DNA of 64,000 nucleotides from a virus. Position numbers and translations under genes: made by a program. Under the pieces are notes generated by a model. It saw nothing but the letters and a program-made list of their open reading frames with translations, did not search any database and had not been told where the DNA came from. Below, in pieces: positions 37,412-45,925 of the stretch (positions within the stretch are counted from its first letter, which is position 1; every line of letters starts with the position of its first letter). Where the stretch lies: IMG/VR virus record IMGVR_UViG_3300030104_004631, positions 24,153-88,152 of that record. The stretch is one strand, 5' to 3'.

Positions 37412-39060
37412 GCACAAATCAGGAACAGTATCTTGGTAATCCTAATTTAAAGAAAGCGAACGTTGCCACAAATTTTACTCCTGATGAAGTTCAAGAGTAT
37501 ATTAAATGTTCTGAGGATCCAGTATATTTTATTCAAACTTATATCAAGATTGTTTCTCTTGATAGGGGTTTGATTCCATTTGCCATGTATGATTTTCAAT
37601 CAGAAATGGTTGAGAAATTTCATGACAATAGATTCAACATAGCAAAGTTGCCTCGTCAGACTGGTAAATCGACTATCGTTACTTCATATCTGCTTTGGTA
37701 TGTTCTTTTTAAAGCGAATGTCAATGTCGCAATTCTAGCAAACAAAGCAGCAACTTCTCGTGAGATGCTGCAACGACTACAATTATCTTATGAAAACCTC
37801 CCAAAGTGGCTCCAGCAAGGAATCCTCCAATGGAACCGAGGCAGTCTGGAATTGGAGAATGGAAGTAAAATCATGGCTGCTTCTACTTCGTCTAGTGCTG
37901 TGCGGGGTATGTCGTTTAATGTTATATTTCTGGACGAATTCGCTTTCGTTCCGAATCATATCGCTGATCAGTTCTTTAGTTCTGTATATCCTACTATCTC
38001 ATCTGGTAAATCTACCAAGGTTATCATCATTAGTACACCTCATGGGATGAACATGTTCTACAAACTCTGGCATGATGCGGAGAGAGGTAAGAACGAATAC
38101 ATCCCAACTGAGGTTCATTGGTCTGCTGTTCCTGGTAGAGATGCAGCATGGAAAGATCAAACTATTGCTAACACGTCAGAGCAACAGTTTAAAGTTGAGT
38201 TTGAGTGTGAGTTTCTAGGATCTGTTGACACATTGATCAGTCCTAGTAAGTTGAGGACTATGCCTTATGAAGATCCTATCATACAAAATAGAGGTCTTGC
38301 GGTATATAAACAAGTAGAAGAAGATCATAATTATATTGTAACTGTTGACGTTGCTCGTGGTGTAAGTCAAGATTACTCAGCGTTCTGTGTTATTGATACT
38401 ACAACAGTACCATATGAACTCGTTGCTAAGTATAGAAATAATGATATCAAACCTATTATCTTCCCTAATGTTATTGTAGATGTAGCGAAAAACTATAATA
38501 ATGCTTACGTATTATGTGAGGTAAATGATATTGGTGGTCAGGTTGCAGATATTATTCAATTTGATCTTGAGTATGAAAATTTACTACAAGTTGCTATGAG
38601 AGGAAGGGCAGGACAGCAATTAGGACAGGGATTCTCAGGTAAGAAAACTCAACTTGGTGTAAAGATGAGTACTGCTGTCAAAGCAGTTGGTTGTTCTAAT
38701 CTTAAAGCATTATTAGAAGAAGATAAATTAATAATCAAAGATTATGATACGATTGCAGAACTAACTACATTTATTGTAAAGGGACAATCCTTTGCCGCAG
38801 AAGACGGATGTAATGATGACCTAGCAATGTGTCTAGTTATTTTTTCGTGGATGGCAATGCAAGAATTTTTTAAAGAGTTGCATGACAATGATGTAAGGCA
38901 ACGTATTTACGATGATCAAAGAGAAAATATTGAACAAGACATGGCTCCCTTTGGTTTTATATCAGATGGATTAGAGGATGATCATATCATCGATGCTCAA
39001 GGAGAAAGATGGGAGATTGCGGAATACGGGGATAAGTCCTACATGTGGGAGTTTAGGTAA
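37408..39060 (+). CDS. gp17: Terminase large subunit gp17
   Basis: 550 residues (T4: 610). The ATPase/nuclease motor packages DNA into the prohead. Walker A is 'LPRQTGKST' (residues 81-89), Walker B 'VIFLDEFAF' (172-180, Asp176/Glu177), coupling motif 'IIISTPHG' near 207, and the RNaseH-like nuclease domain begins at 'VTVDVARG' with Asp314. A later acidic pair lies in 'EDGCNDDLAMC'. It overlaps the preceding gene by 4 nt and is followed by a late promoter and gp18. Confidence 0.96.
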   Translation: MSTNQEQYLGNPNLKKANVATNFTPDEVQEYIKCSEDPVYFIQTYIKIVSLDRGLIPFAMYDFQSEMVEKFHDNRFNIAKLPRQTGKSTIVTSYLLWYVLFKANVNVAILANKAATSREMLQRLQLSYENLPKWLQQGILQWNRGSLELENGSKIMAASTSSSAVRGMSFNVIFLDEFAFVPNHIADQFFSSVYPTISSGKSTKVIIISTPHGMNMFYKLWHDAERGKNEYIPTEVHWSAVPGRDAAWKDQTIANTSEQQFKVEFECEFLGSVDTLISPSKLRTMPYEDPIIQNRGLAVYKQVEEDHNYIVTVDVARGVSQDYSAFCVIDTTTVPYELVAKYRNNDIKPIIFPNVIVDVAKNYNNAYVLCEVNDIGGQVADIIQFDLEYENLLQVAMRGRAGQQLGQGFSGKKTQLGVKMSTAVKAVGCSNLKALLEEDKLIIKDYDTIAELTTFIVKGQSFAAEDGCNDDLAMCLVIFSWMAMQEFFKELHDNDVRQRIYDDQRENIEQDMAPFGFISDGLEDDHIIDAQGERWEIAEYGDKSYMWEFR

Positions 39061-39071
39061 CGTTTCAAAAA

Positions 39072-39079
39072 TATAAATA
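39072..39079 (+). promoter_or_regulatory. Late promoter box TATAAATA for gp18
   Basis: Perfect TATAAATA, 46 nt before the gp18 ATG. The leader contains 'CCTAGGAGTATATAAAC', which provides a ribosome binding site. Confidence 0.7.
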
Positions 39080-39125
39080 ATCTTAGACAACCGATGTTGA
39101 CATCATTTCCTAGGAGTATATAAAC

Positions 39126-41375
39126 ATGGCAGCAAATCAATCATCGCCAGGTGTAGTGATACAGGAGAGAGACCTGACTACTATTACCACGCTCTCTACC
39201 GCAAACATTGGCGTAATTGCGGCACCATTTGAGCAAGGTCCAGTTGAAGAAATAGTAAATATTTCTAATGAGAGAAATCTTACAGACGTATTTGGGAAAC
39301 CAAATGACAATAACTATGAGTACTGGTATACTGCTGCTCAGTTTCTTTCATATGGTGGTGTCCTTAAGACAGTTCGTGTAACTTCAACTTCATTGAAGAA
39401 TGGTGTTGACACTGGAACTGCACCTCTAATCAAGAATTTTCAAGACTACGAAACAAACTACGAGACTGCAAACAATAACTGGACTTGGGCATCAAAAACT
39501 CCTGGTACTAAAGGTAATTCAATCGGTATATTTGTAACAGACGCTGGTGCTGATCAGATCGCTGTTCTCCCTGCTCCTGGTTCAGGTAACGAACATGAAT
39601 TTGTTGCTGATGCTGCATTAACTGCTGCTTCTGGTGCTGCTGGTAAAGTCTTCAAGTATAGCATCGTTCTTACTGTAGACACTGTTGTTGGTGATTTTAC
39701 TCCTGGTACTGCTACTACAATTAGTATTGGTGGTTCTGATGAGTCAGTAAATGTTCTCGCATGGGATCCTGCTAATAAGAAATTAGAAATTGGTCTTCCT
39801 TCTGGTGGTGTTACTGGTATTCTTTCAGATAACCAAGTAATTACTCAGGGAACAAATACCGCTGCTATCGATACTACCATTGAGCGTCGTTTGTATATTG
39901 GTCTTAATAAGGACAGTATTAATTTTGCTGCTGCTGATGTTGTTGCTGACACAAACTCTACTAACGTAACTGTTACTTCAGTTCGTGGTGAGTATGATGA
40001 GCGTGAGTATCTACCTGGTGTAAAGTGGGTAAGCGTTGCTCCTCGTCCTGGCACTTCTAAGTTTGCGACAGAGGTAGGTGGATTCCGTGATGAACTCCAT
40101 ATCGTTGTTGTTGACATTGATGGTAAAATCACTGGTACGACTGGTGCTTTACTTGAGCGTTTTATAGGTGTTTCTAAAGCATCTGATGCTAAAACTTCTG
40201 TTGGCGAAACAAACTACTATGTTAATGTTCTGAAGGCACGCTCCGAGTATATCTACTGGGGTGAGCATGAGTTAGGAGTATTCAACGCAGGTGCATCTGG
40301 TTCTACTGGTACTTGGGGTGTTTCTGCTTCTGCTAGACAGTTTAACCTTCTACGTTCTGCTGCTGGATCTACTGATTATCCTGCTGGACGTACAACTCTT
40401 GGTTCTAAGAACAACGCAACATTCTACTACAGACTTGCTGACGGTGCTGACTATGCTTCTTCTGGTGGTGTATATTCTGTAAGCAATACTGATGTAACCA
40501 CTGCATACGAACTACTTGAAGATCCTGAGTCACAGACAGTTGATTATATCTTGACTGGTCCTTCTGGTGCTACAGATGCTGAGGCACTTGCTAAAGTTAC
40601 TGCTTTAACAAATATTGTTGAAGAGCGTAGAGATTGCATGTTGTTTGTATCTCCTCGTCGTGGTAACATTATTGGTATAAGTAACGCAAATACAATCACT
40701 AATAACATTATTAATTTCTTTGATACGTTACCTTCTAGTTCTTACGTTTCATTTGATTCTGGTTACAAGTATATTTACGATAAGTATAATGATGTTTATC
40801 GTTACGTTCCTTGTAATGGTGACGTTGCTGGACTTTGCTTACAGACTACGGAAATTTCAGAACCTTGGTTCTCACCTGCTGGTTTCCAACGTGGTATCTT
40901 GAGAAATGCAATCAAACTTGCATATACTCCTAACAAGTCGCAACGTGATCGCTTGTATGCTGCTCGTGTTAATCCTATTGTTTCCTTCCCTGGTCAAGGT
41001 GTGGTTCTATATGGTGATAAGACTGCACAAGGATTTGCATCCGCATTTGATAGAATCAACGTTCGTCGTTTGTTCCTAACAATCGAAAGAGTAATCTCTG
41101 GTGCTGCTAAATCACAACTCTTTGAGCAAAATGATGCTGCACAACGTTCATTGTTCCTCAATATTGTTGAACCTTATCTTCGTGAAGTTCAAGGTCGTCG
41201 TGGTGTAACTGACTTCTTAGTTAAGTGTGACGATGACAACAACCCTTCTGAGGCAGTTGATCGTGGAGAGTTCTACGCAGAAATCTTCGTGAAACCAACA
41301 CGTACAATTAACTACATTACTCTTACATTTACAGCAACCAGAAGTGGTGTTGCATTTACTGAAGTAGCTAGTTAA
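39126..41375 (+). CDS. gp18: Contractile tail sheath protein gp18
   Basis: 749 residues (T4: 659). The start 'SSPGVVIQERDLTTITTLST' and the conserved C-terminal core ('SPAGFQRGILRNAIKLAYTP', then 'FLVKCDDDNNPSEAVDRGEF') identify the sheath protein that surrounds the tube and contracts at infection. Residues about 150-245 are Gly/Thr rich and include a GxFTPGTxxxIxxG/'VLAWDPANKKLEI' segment like the module in gp8 and gp14, an apparent surface insertion. A dedicated late promoter precedes it and a terminator lies 92 nt after the stop. Confidence 0.95.
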   Translation: MAANQSSPGVVIQERDLTTITTLSTANIGVIAAPFEQGPVEEIVNISNERNLTDVFGKPNDNNYEYWYTAAQFLSYGGVLKTVRVTSTSLKNGVDTGTAPLIKNFQDYETNYETANNNWTWASKTPGTKGNSIGIFVTDAGADQIAVLPAPGSGNEHEFVADAALTAASGAAGKVFKYSIVLTVDTVVGDFTPGTATTISIGGSDESVNVLAWDPANKKLEIGLPSGGVTGILSDNQVITQGTNTAAIDTTIERRLYIGLNKDSINFAAADVVADTNSTNVTVTSVRGEYDEREYLPGVKWVSVAPRPGTSKFATEVGGFRDELHIVVVDIDGKITGTTGALLERFIGVSKASDAKTSVGETNYYVNVLKARSEYIYWGEHELGVFNAGASGSTGTWGVSASARQFNLLRSAAGSTDYPAGRTTLGSKNNATFYYRLADGADYASSGGVYSVSNTDVTTAYELLEDPESQTVDYILTGPSGATDAEALAKVTALTNIVEERRDCMLFVSPRRGNIIGISNANTITNNIINFFDTLPSSSYVSFDSGYKYIYDKYNDVYRYVPCNGDVAGLCLQTTEISEPWFSPAGFQRGILRNAIKLAYTPNKSQRDRLYAARVNPIVSFPGQGVVLYGDKTAQGFASAFDRINVRRLFLTIERVISGAAKSQLFEQNDAAQRSLFLNIVEPYLREVQGRRGVTDFLVKCDDDNNPSEAVDRGEFYAEIFVKPTRTINYITLTFTATRSGVAFTEVAS

Positions 41376-41509
41376 TGAAAATAAAACCTCTTAAACATTG
41401 CAGGTTATCCCAGATGAAATTCTTCTACTGGGATCCTAAAGATGATCCAAGAGAACCAGAATATTGGGAGACCCGCAATGGGTCTCCTTTTTTTTGTCTG
41501 AAAATATGA
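41375..41509 (+). CDS. Possible 44-residue protein read through the gp18 terminator
   Basis: ATG overlaps the gp18 stop (TAATG). It encodes 'MKIKPLKHCRLSQMKFFYWD' then an acidic stretch, and its last ~14 codons ('WETRNGSPFFCLKI') are the terminator hairpin and T-tract. A separate 7-bp hairpin (ATCCCAG/CTGGGAT, 41407-41434) lies inside it. The overlap suggests coupling, but the frame is short and may be fortuitous. Confidence 0.35.
   Translation: MKIKPLKHCRLSQMKFFYWDPKDDPREPEYWETRNGSPFFCLKI
41467..41495 (+). terminator. Intrinsic terminator after gp18
   Basis: Stem GGAGACCC/GGGTCTCC (8 bp), loop GCAAT, then eight T. It should reduce transcription from gp18 into gp19. Confidence 0.9.
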
Positions 41510-41514
41510 ATTAT

Positions 41515-41522
41515 TCTAAATA
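41515..41522 (+). promoter_or_regulatory. Late promoter-like box TCTAAATA for gp19
   Basis: CTAAATA variant located 19 nt after the terminator T-tract and 29 nt before the gp19 ATG. Confidence 0.55.
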
Positions 41523-41551
41523 TTACTGAAAGAGAAATCATCTAAAAAACC

Positions 41552-42142
41552 ATGGCAAAAAGAGGCACCATTGACGATTTTAAAGCAAACGTCGCTTCAG
41601 ACTTTGCTCGTCCTAATTTATTTCAGGTAGACCTTGCATTCCCTTCAGGAATTATTAATAATGCAAGTCTTGTAAATCTTGGAAAATTTACTGTTCGTGC
41701 AGCAAATCTTCCTTCTTCTCAGATTGGAGTTATTGAAGTTCCTTTCAGAGGTCGTGTTTTAAAGATTGCAGGAGACAGGACATTCGAACCTTGGACAATT
41801 ACAATTCAAAACGACAGTGGATTTGCTCTTCGCAATGCATTTGAACTTTGGACATCTGCCATTCAATCATATAACGAGAACTTTACATCTGCTGCTGGTC
41901 TTGGTGATCAGGATGATAGTAGTGGTTACTTTGCTGATATGAGTGTTCATCAGTTAGCACGTGATGTTAAAGATGGTGAGAAACCTAAAGTACTTAAGTC
42001 TTATAAGTTCTATAATGTCTTCCCAAGTAACATCGCTGCAATTGATCTAGATTTTGGTAACAATGATGCGATTGAAGAATTCACAGTTGAACTTCAAACT
42101 CAATACTGGACTCCTATAACTCCTACCAGTGCTACTTCATAG
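41552..42142 (+). CDS. gp19: Tail tube protein gp19
   Basis: 196 residues (T4: 163). 'ARPNLFQVDLAFP', 'FTVRAANLPSSQIGVIEVPF' and 'RTFEPWTITIQNDSGFALRN' are characteristic of the gp19 tube subunit, the conduit for DNA. Its own late box lies upstream and it is flanked by gp18 and gp20 in T4 order. Confidence 0.93.
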   Translation: MAKRGTIDDFKANVASDFARPNLFQVDLAFPSGIINNASLVNLGKFTVRAANLPSSQIGVIEVPFRGRVLKIAGDRTFEPWTITIQNDSGFALRNAFELWTSAIQSYNENFTSAAGLGDQDDSSGYFADMSVHQLARDVKDGEKPKVLKSYKFYNVFPSNIAAIDLDFGNNDAIEEFTVELQTQYWTPITPTSATS

Positions 42143-42146
42143 GACT

Positions 42147-42154
42147 GATAAATA
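42147..42154 (+). promoter_or_regulatory. Late promoter box GATAAATA for gp20
   Basis: GATAAATA, 4 nt after the gp19 stop and 28 nt before the gp20 ATG. Confidence 0.6.
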
Positions 42155-42182
42155 GATCAGGACCAATTTAATCTAGAATATA

Positions 42183-43796
42183 ATGGCAAATCAGCTCTTC
42201 GGATATAGTCTTGAAAGAGCGAAGAAGGTTCCTAAGGGACCTTCTTTTGTTCAAAAAGATAACATGGATGGTTCGCAACCTGTAGTAGGTGGCGGGTACT
42301 ATGGTTATTCTGTTGATTTTGACGGAACTATCCGTAATGATTTCGAACTTATCACCCGATATAGGGAGATGGTGATGAATCCTGAGTGTGATAGTGCAGT
42401 TGATGATATTGTTAACGAAACAATTTGTGGAAATTTTGATGATGTACCAGTTGAGTTGGAACTTTCCAACCTAAAGGTTTCGGATAAAATTAAAAAATTA
42501 ATGCGAGAGGAGTTTGACGAAGTTCTACGTCTCCTTGATTTTGAAAATCGTTCGTATGAAATCTTCCGTAGATGGTATGTTGATGGAAGACTTTTTTATC
42601 ATAAAGTAATTGACCCTAAGAAACCTGAAGATGGTCTTTGTGAACTTCGCTATATCGATCCTCGTAAGATTCGCAAGGTAACTGAGTATGATAATAAACG
42701 TCCAGAGCAACTGCGTGATCAAGATCTTAATGCTCAACTAACACAAAAAAGTGCAGACTATTTTCTTTACAACCCTAAGGGTTTGAAGAACTCTACTAAT
42801 CAGGGTATGAAGATTACTGCTGATTCTATTACATATTGTCATTCTGGTGTTCAAGACCTTAATAAGAATATGACTCTTAGTCACCTGCATAAGGCGATTA
42901 AAGCAGTTAATCAACTTAGAATGATTGAAGACTCTCTTGTTATCTACAGATTATCAAGAGCACCAGAAAGAAGAATTTTTTATATTGATGTAGGTAACCT
43001 TCCTAAGAATAAAGCGGAACAATATCTACGTGAAGTAATGGGTCGTTACAGAAACAAAATTGTATACGATTCAAATACTGGTGAGATTAAGGATGACAAG
43101 AAGTTCATGTCCATGATGGAAGACTTCTGGTTACCTAGGAGAGAAGGTGGTAGAGGTACTGAAATTACTACATTACCTGGTGGACAAAACTTAGGTGAGT
43201 TAGAAGATGTTAAGTACTTCCAAAAGAAACTATACAAATCACTGAACGTTCCTAACTCAAGATTAGAGACAGAAACGACTTTTAATATTGGTCGTGCAGC
43301 AGAGATAACACGTGACGAAGTTAAGTTCCAGAAATTTATTGCACGTCTCCGTAAGAGATTTTCAGAACTCTTTATGGATCTTCTGAAAGCTCAAATTGTT
43401 CTTAAGGGTATTATAACTCTTGAAGAATGGGATGAGATGAAGACCCATATTCAATTTGATTTTGTTGCTGACAATTACTTCTCAGAACTTAAGGATATTG
43501 AGATCCGTAATGAGCGTATGAATCAAGTTAATGTTATGGATCCTTATGTTGGCAAATATTTCTCTGTTGAATATATGCGTCGTGAAGTTCTGAAACAGAC
43601 TGATCAAGAAATTATAGAAATTGACAAACAAATTGAAGAAGAAATGGAGGCGGGAATTATACAAGATCCTGCTGAATTAGCTGCAATGGAAGCAGGAGTT
43701 GATCCTGCCGCTGGTGGCAATGGTGCCCCTGCAGCAGAGGTAGCACCCAATGAATCTTCAATCGATCCTGCGGATCAAAAGCGGGGAGAATTCTAA
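42183..43796 (+). CDS. gp20: Portal vertex protein gp20
   Basis: 537 residues (T4: 524). Conserved segments: 'GTIRNDFELITRYREMVMNP', 'ECDSAVDDIVNETI', 'YIDPRKIRKV', 'SHLHKAIKAVNQLRMIEDSL' and 'YRLSRAPERRIFYIDVGNLP'. It forms the dodecameric portal for DNA entry and starts head assembly. The C-terminus is Ala/Glu/Pro rich. This is the widely used cyanomyovirus marker gene. It is preceded by its own late promoter box. Confidence 0.96.
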   Translation: MANQLFGYSLERAKKVPKGPSFVQKDNMDGSQPVVGGGYYGYSVDFDGTIRNDFELITRYREMVMNPECDSAVDDIVNETICGNFDDVPVELELSNLKVSDKIKKLMREEFDEVLRLLDFENRSYEIFRRWYVDGRLFYHKVIDPKKPEDGLCELRYIDPRKIRKVTEYDNKRPEQLRDQDLNAQLTQKSADYFLYNPKGLKNSTNQGMKITADSITYCHSGVQDLNKNMTLSHLHKAIKAVNQLRMIEDSLVIYRLSRAPERRIFYIDVGNLPKNKAEQYLREVMGRYRNKIVYDSNTGEIKDDKKFMSMMEDFWLPRREGGRGTEITTLPGGQNLGELEDVKYFQKKLYKSLNVPNSRLETETTFNIGRAAEITRDEVKFQKFIARLRKRFSELFMDLLKAQIVLKGIITLEEWDEMKTHIQFDFVADNYFSELKDIEIRNERMNQVNVMDPYVGKYFSVEYMRREVLKQTDQEIIEIDKQIEEEMEAGIIQDPAELAAMEAGVDPAAGGNGAPAAEVAPNESSIDPADQKRGEF

Positions 43797-43800
43797 ACTT

Positions 43801-43808
43801 ACTAAATA
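43801..43808 (+). promoter_or_regulatory. Late promoter-like box ACTAAATA
   Basis: Lies 4 nt after the gp20 stop and 21 nt before the ATG at 43830. Confidence 0.5.
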
Positions 43809-43829
43809 ATACTACAGTGGGAACATATT

Positions 43830-44186
43830 ATGCCTAGTGATATTGCTAAACAAATCGTCCAACAAGTTTTTGGCGATAATAAAGCAGCTGCCGTTGATTC
43901 AATCAATGATGCTATTGCTGCTACAACATACGATGCAATTCAAGCAAGAAAAGTTGAATTTGCAAAAGCGATGGGTTTTGAGTTAGATGATACTGCTCAA
44001 GATGCTGCTGATGATATAGAGAAATCTATTGATGGAGTTGGTGATGCTGAAGTTACGGATGTTGATACCTCTGGTGTCAGACTTCCTTCAGATCCAGATC
44101 CTAATGAAGTAGAACAACCTACTGCTGAAACACCCACCGAGGAACCTGAAACCACAGAGGAACCAAAAGATGAGACTGATAGCTGA
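43830..44186 (+). CDS. Acidic prohead core protein, gp67-like by position
   Basis: 118 residues. The N-terminal half is helical ('SDIAKQIVQQVFGDNKAAAV'); the C-terminal half is extremely acidic with Glu/Thr/Pro repeats ('PTEEPETTEEPKDETDS'). It sits between gp20 and gp21, where T4 has gene 67, an acidic internal core protein digested by gp21. Sequence similarity to T4 gp67 cannot be claimed; charge and position support the call. It overlaps gp21 by 17 nt. Confidence 0.65.
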   Translation: MPSDIAKQIVQQVFGDNKAAAVDSINDAIAATTYDAIQARKVEFAKAMGFELDDTAQDAADDIEKSIDGVGDAEVTDVDTSGVRLPSDPDPNEVEQPTAETPTEEPETTEEPKDETDS

Positions 44187-44814
44187 AGAACTTACAGACG
44201 TTCAATTTTTAACCGAAGAGAAGGAAGGTAAGAAAAATTACTTCATTGAAGGTATATTTTTGCAAGCGGAATTAAAAAACCGTAATGGCAGAATGTATCC
44301 TCAGAAGACATTAGCACGTGAAGTTGCTAAATATGATGAGTCTTATATCAAATCTGGTCGTGCTCTTGGTGAATTAGGTCACCCTGACGGACCTTCTATT
44401 AATTTAGATAGGGTTTCACATAAGATACAATCTTTGAAAGAAGATGGAAATAACTTCATCGGTAGAGCAAAGATACTTGATACACCAAACGGAAAAATTG
44501 CAAAGTCTTTACTCGATGAGGGTGTAAGACTCGGAGTTTCTTCCAGAGGTATGGGATCAATCAAGAAGGAATCAAACTGCAATGTTGTATGTGATGATTT
44601 CATGCTTGCCACTGCTGCTGATATTGTAGCAGATCCTTCTGCACCTGATGCTTTCGTAAATGGAATCATGGAAGGTAAAGAATGGGTTTGGAATAATGGT
44701 GTACTTAAAGAGTCTGCTGTTGCCCAAATCAAACAAGAAATTGATGAAGCAACTCTTATTAATCTGCAGGAGAAGAAAATCTCCGCATTTGCAGCATTTT
44801 TAAAGAGTTTGTGA
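44170..44814 (+). CDS. gp21: Prohead core protease gp21
   Basis: 214 residues (T4: 212). The serine protease cleaves scaffold and capsid precursors. 'LKNRNGRMYPQKTLAREV', 'GRALGELGHPDGPSINLDRV' (candidate catalytic His71 or His84) and 'GVRLGVSSRGMGSI' (candidate nucleophile at Ser124/125) are the family motifs of herpesvirus-like prohead proteases. It overlaps the acidic core gene by 17 nt. Confidence 0.94.
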   Translation: MRLIAEELTDVQFLTEEKEGKKNYFIEGIFLQAELKNRNGRMYPQKTLAREVAKYDESYIKSGRALGELGHPDGPSINLDRVSHKIQSLKEDGNNFIGRAKILDTPNGKIAKSLLDEGVRLGVSSRGMGSIKKESNCNVVCDDFMLATAADIVADPSAPDAFVNGIMEGKEWVWNNGVLKESAVAQIKQEIDEATLINLQEKKISAFAAFLKSL

Positions 44815-44816
44815 TT

Positions 44817-44824
44817 TATAAATA
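44817..44824 (+). promoter_or_regulatory. Late promoter box TATAAATA for gp22
   Basis: TATAAATAAATA starts 2 nt after the gp21 stop, 38 nt before the gp22 ATG, with GGAG in the leader. Confidence 0.65.
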
Positions 44825-44862
44825 AATAAAGATAACGCTAAAGCATACACGGAGTTCAAACA

Positions 44863-45894
44863 ATGGCTGAGACCTCACTCGATAAAGAGTTAGATAATAT
44901 GGATCAAGTGACCGAAGGTTCTAACGCAGTTACTAAAGATGCTAAACCCGCTGAGAAGATCGATACTTCTAAAGGTGGAGCAAAGAAAGTAATTAACGTC
45001 ACCTCGGATTCCTTGGAAGGTGCCGCTGGCACAAAGAATGCAGGAGCATCTGCTGCTGCGTCAGTAGGTAAAGCACCTGTTCCTTCCACAAAACCAAGTG
45101 ATGCATCCGCAAAACAAGAGGAGGTAGAGACCGATGACAGCGAAAAGGAAACAATCGCTGAAACCGACATCGACTTTACTGAGGATGTTGACGCTCTTGT
45201 CGCTGGTGAAGACCTCTCAGAAGAGTTCCGAGTAAAAGCAGCAACAATCTTTGAAGCAGCTGTAACCAGCCGTGTTAACAAAGAAGCAGCAGCGTTGCAA
45301 GAGGCATTTGAATCTGCCCTAACTGAAGAAGTTGAAAAGATTCAAACAGATTTGGCCGAGAAGGTAGACGATTATCTCTCTTATGCCGCCGATACATGGA
45401 TGAAGGAAAATTCCCTTCAGATCGAGCATGGCATTAAGACCGAGATGGCAGAATCGTTCTTCACTGGTCTAAAAGGTCTCTTCTTAGAGCACAACTTTAC
45501 TGTGCCTGAGGAGAAATTCAACCTGCTTGATGGTATGGCAGGTGAGTTAGATGATATGGAAGCTAAACTCAACGAGCAAATCGACTCTAATGTATCTTTA
45601 AATAAGAGAATTGGGGAGTTTGTTAAAATGGAAATTGTGAACGAATGTGCAGTGGGACTCGCTGAGACCCAAAAGGAGAAGCTTGCTTCTCTCGCAGAGG
45701 GTGTTGAGTTTGAAACTGAAGATGATTTTAGAAATAAAGTCAATACGATCAAGGAATCATATTTCACTAGGAAGGCTGAGGTTACTGAAAAAGTGACTGA
45801 ACCCACCGAAGAAAGTTCTGAACCCCTTGTCGAAAGTACAACAAGTGGCACTATGTCTAAGTACGTAGATGCAATCGCTCGTTGGTCCAAATAA
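44863..45894 (+). CDS. gp22: Prohead scaffolding protein gp22
   Basis: 343 residues (T4: 269). The N-terminal ~110 residues are Ala/Ser/Asp rich and disordered; the rest is acidic and helical ('FRVKAATIFEAAVTSRVNKE' and following), as in gp22 of cyanophages, the main scaffold around which gp23 assembles and which gp21 then degrades. It lies between gp21 and gp23 in T4 order. Confidence 0.9.
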   Translation: MAETSLDKELDNMDQVTEGSNAVTKDAKPAEKIDTSKGGAKKVINVTSDSLEGAAGTKNAGASAAASVGKAPVPSTKPSDASAKQEEVETDDSEKETIAETDIDFTEDVDALVAGEDLSEEFRVKAATIFEAAVTSRVNKEAAALQEAFESALTEEVEKIQTDLAEKVDDYLSYAADTWMKENSLQIEHGIKTEMAESFFTGLKGLFLEHNFTVPEEKFNLLDGMAGELDDMEAKLNEQIDSNVSLNKRIGEFVKMEIVNECAVGLAETQKEKLASLAEGVEFETEDDFRNKVNTIKESYFTRKAEVTEKVTEPTEESSEPLVESTTSGTMSKYVDAIARWSK

Positions 45895-45925
45895 TTAATA
45901 ATTAAAACTACTTTTAAAGAGACAA

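Noticed and set aside
40720-40902. Hydrophobic frame inside gp18 resembling a membrane protein
   Set aside because: It is an out-of-frame reading of a beta-rich gene with T-rich codons, without ribosome binding site or a coherent signal; the same artefact recurs across all structural genes.
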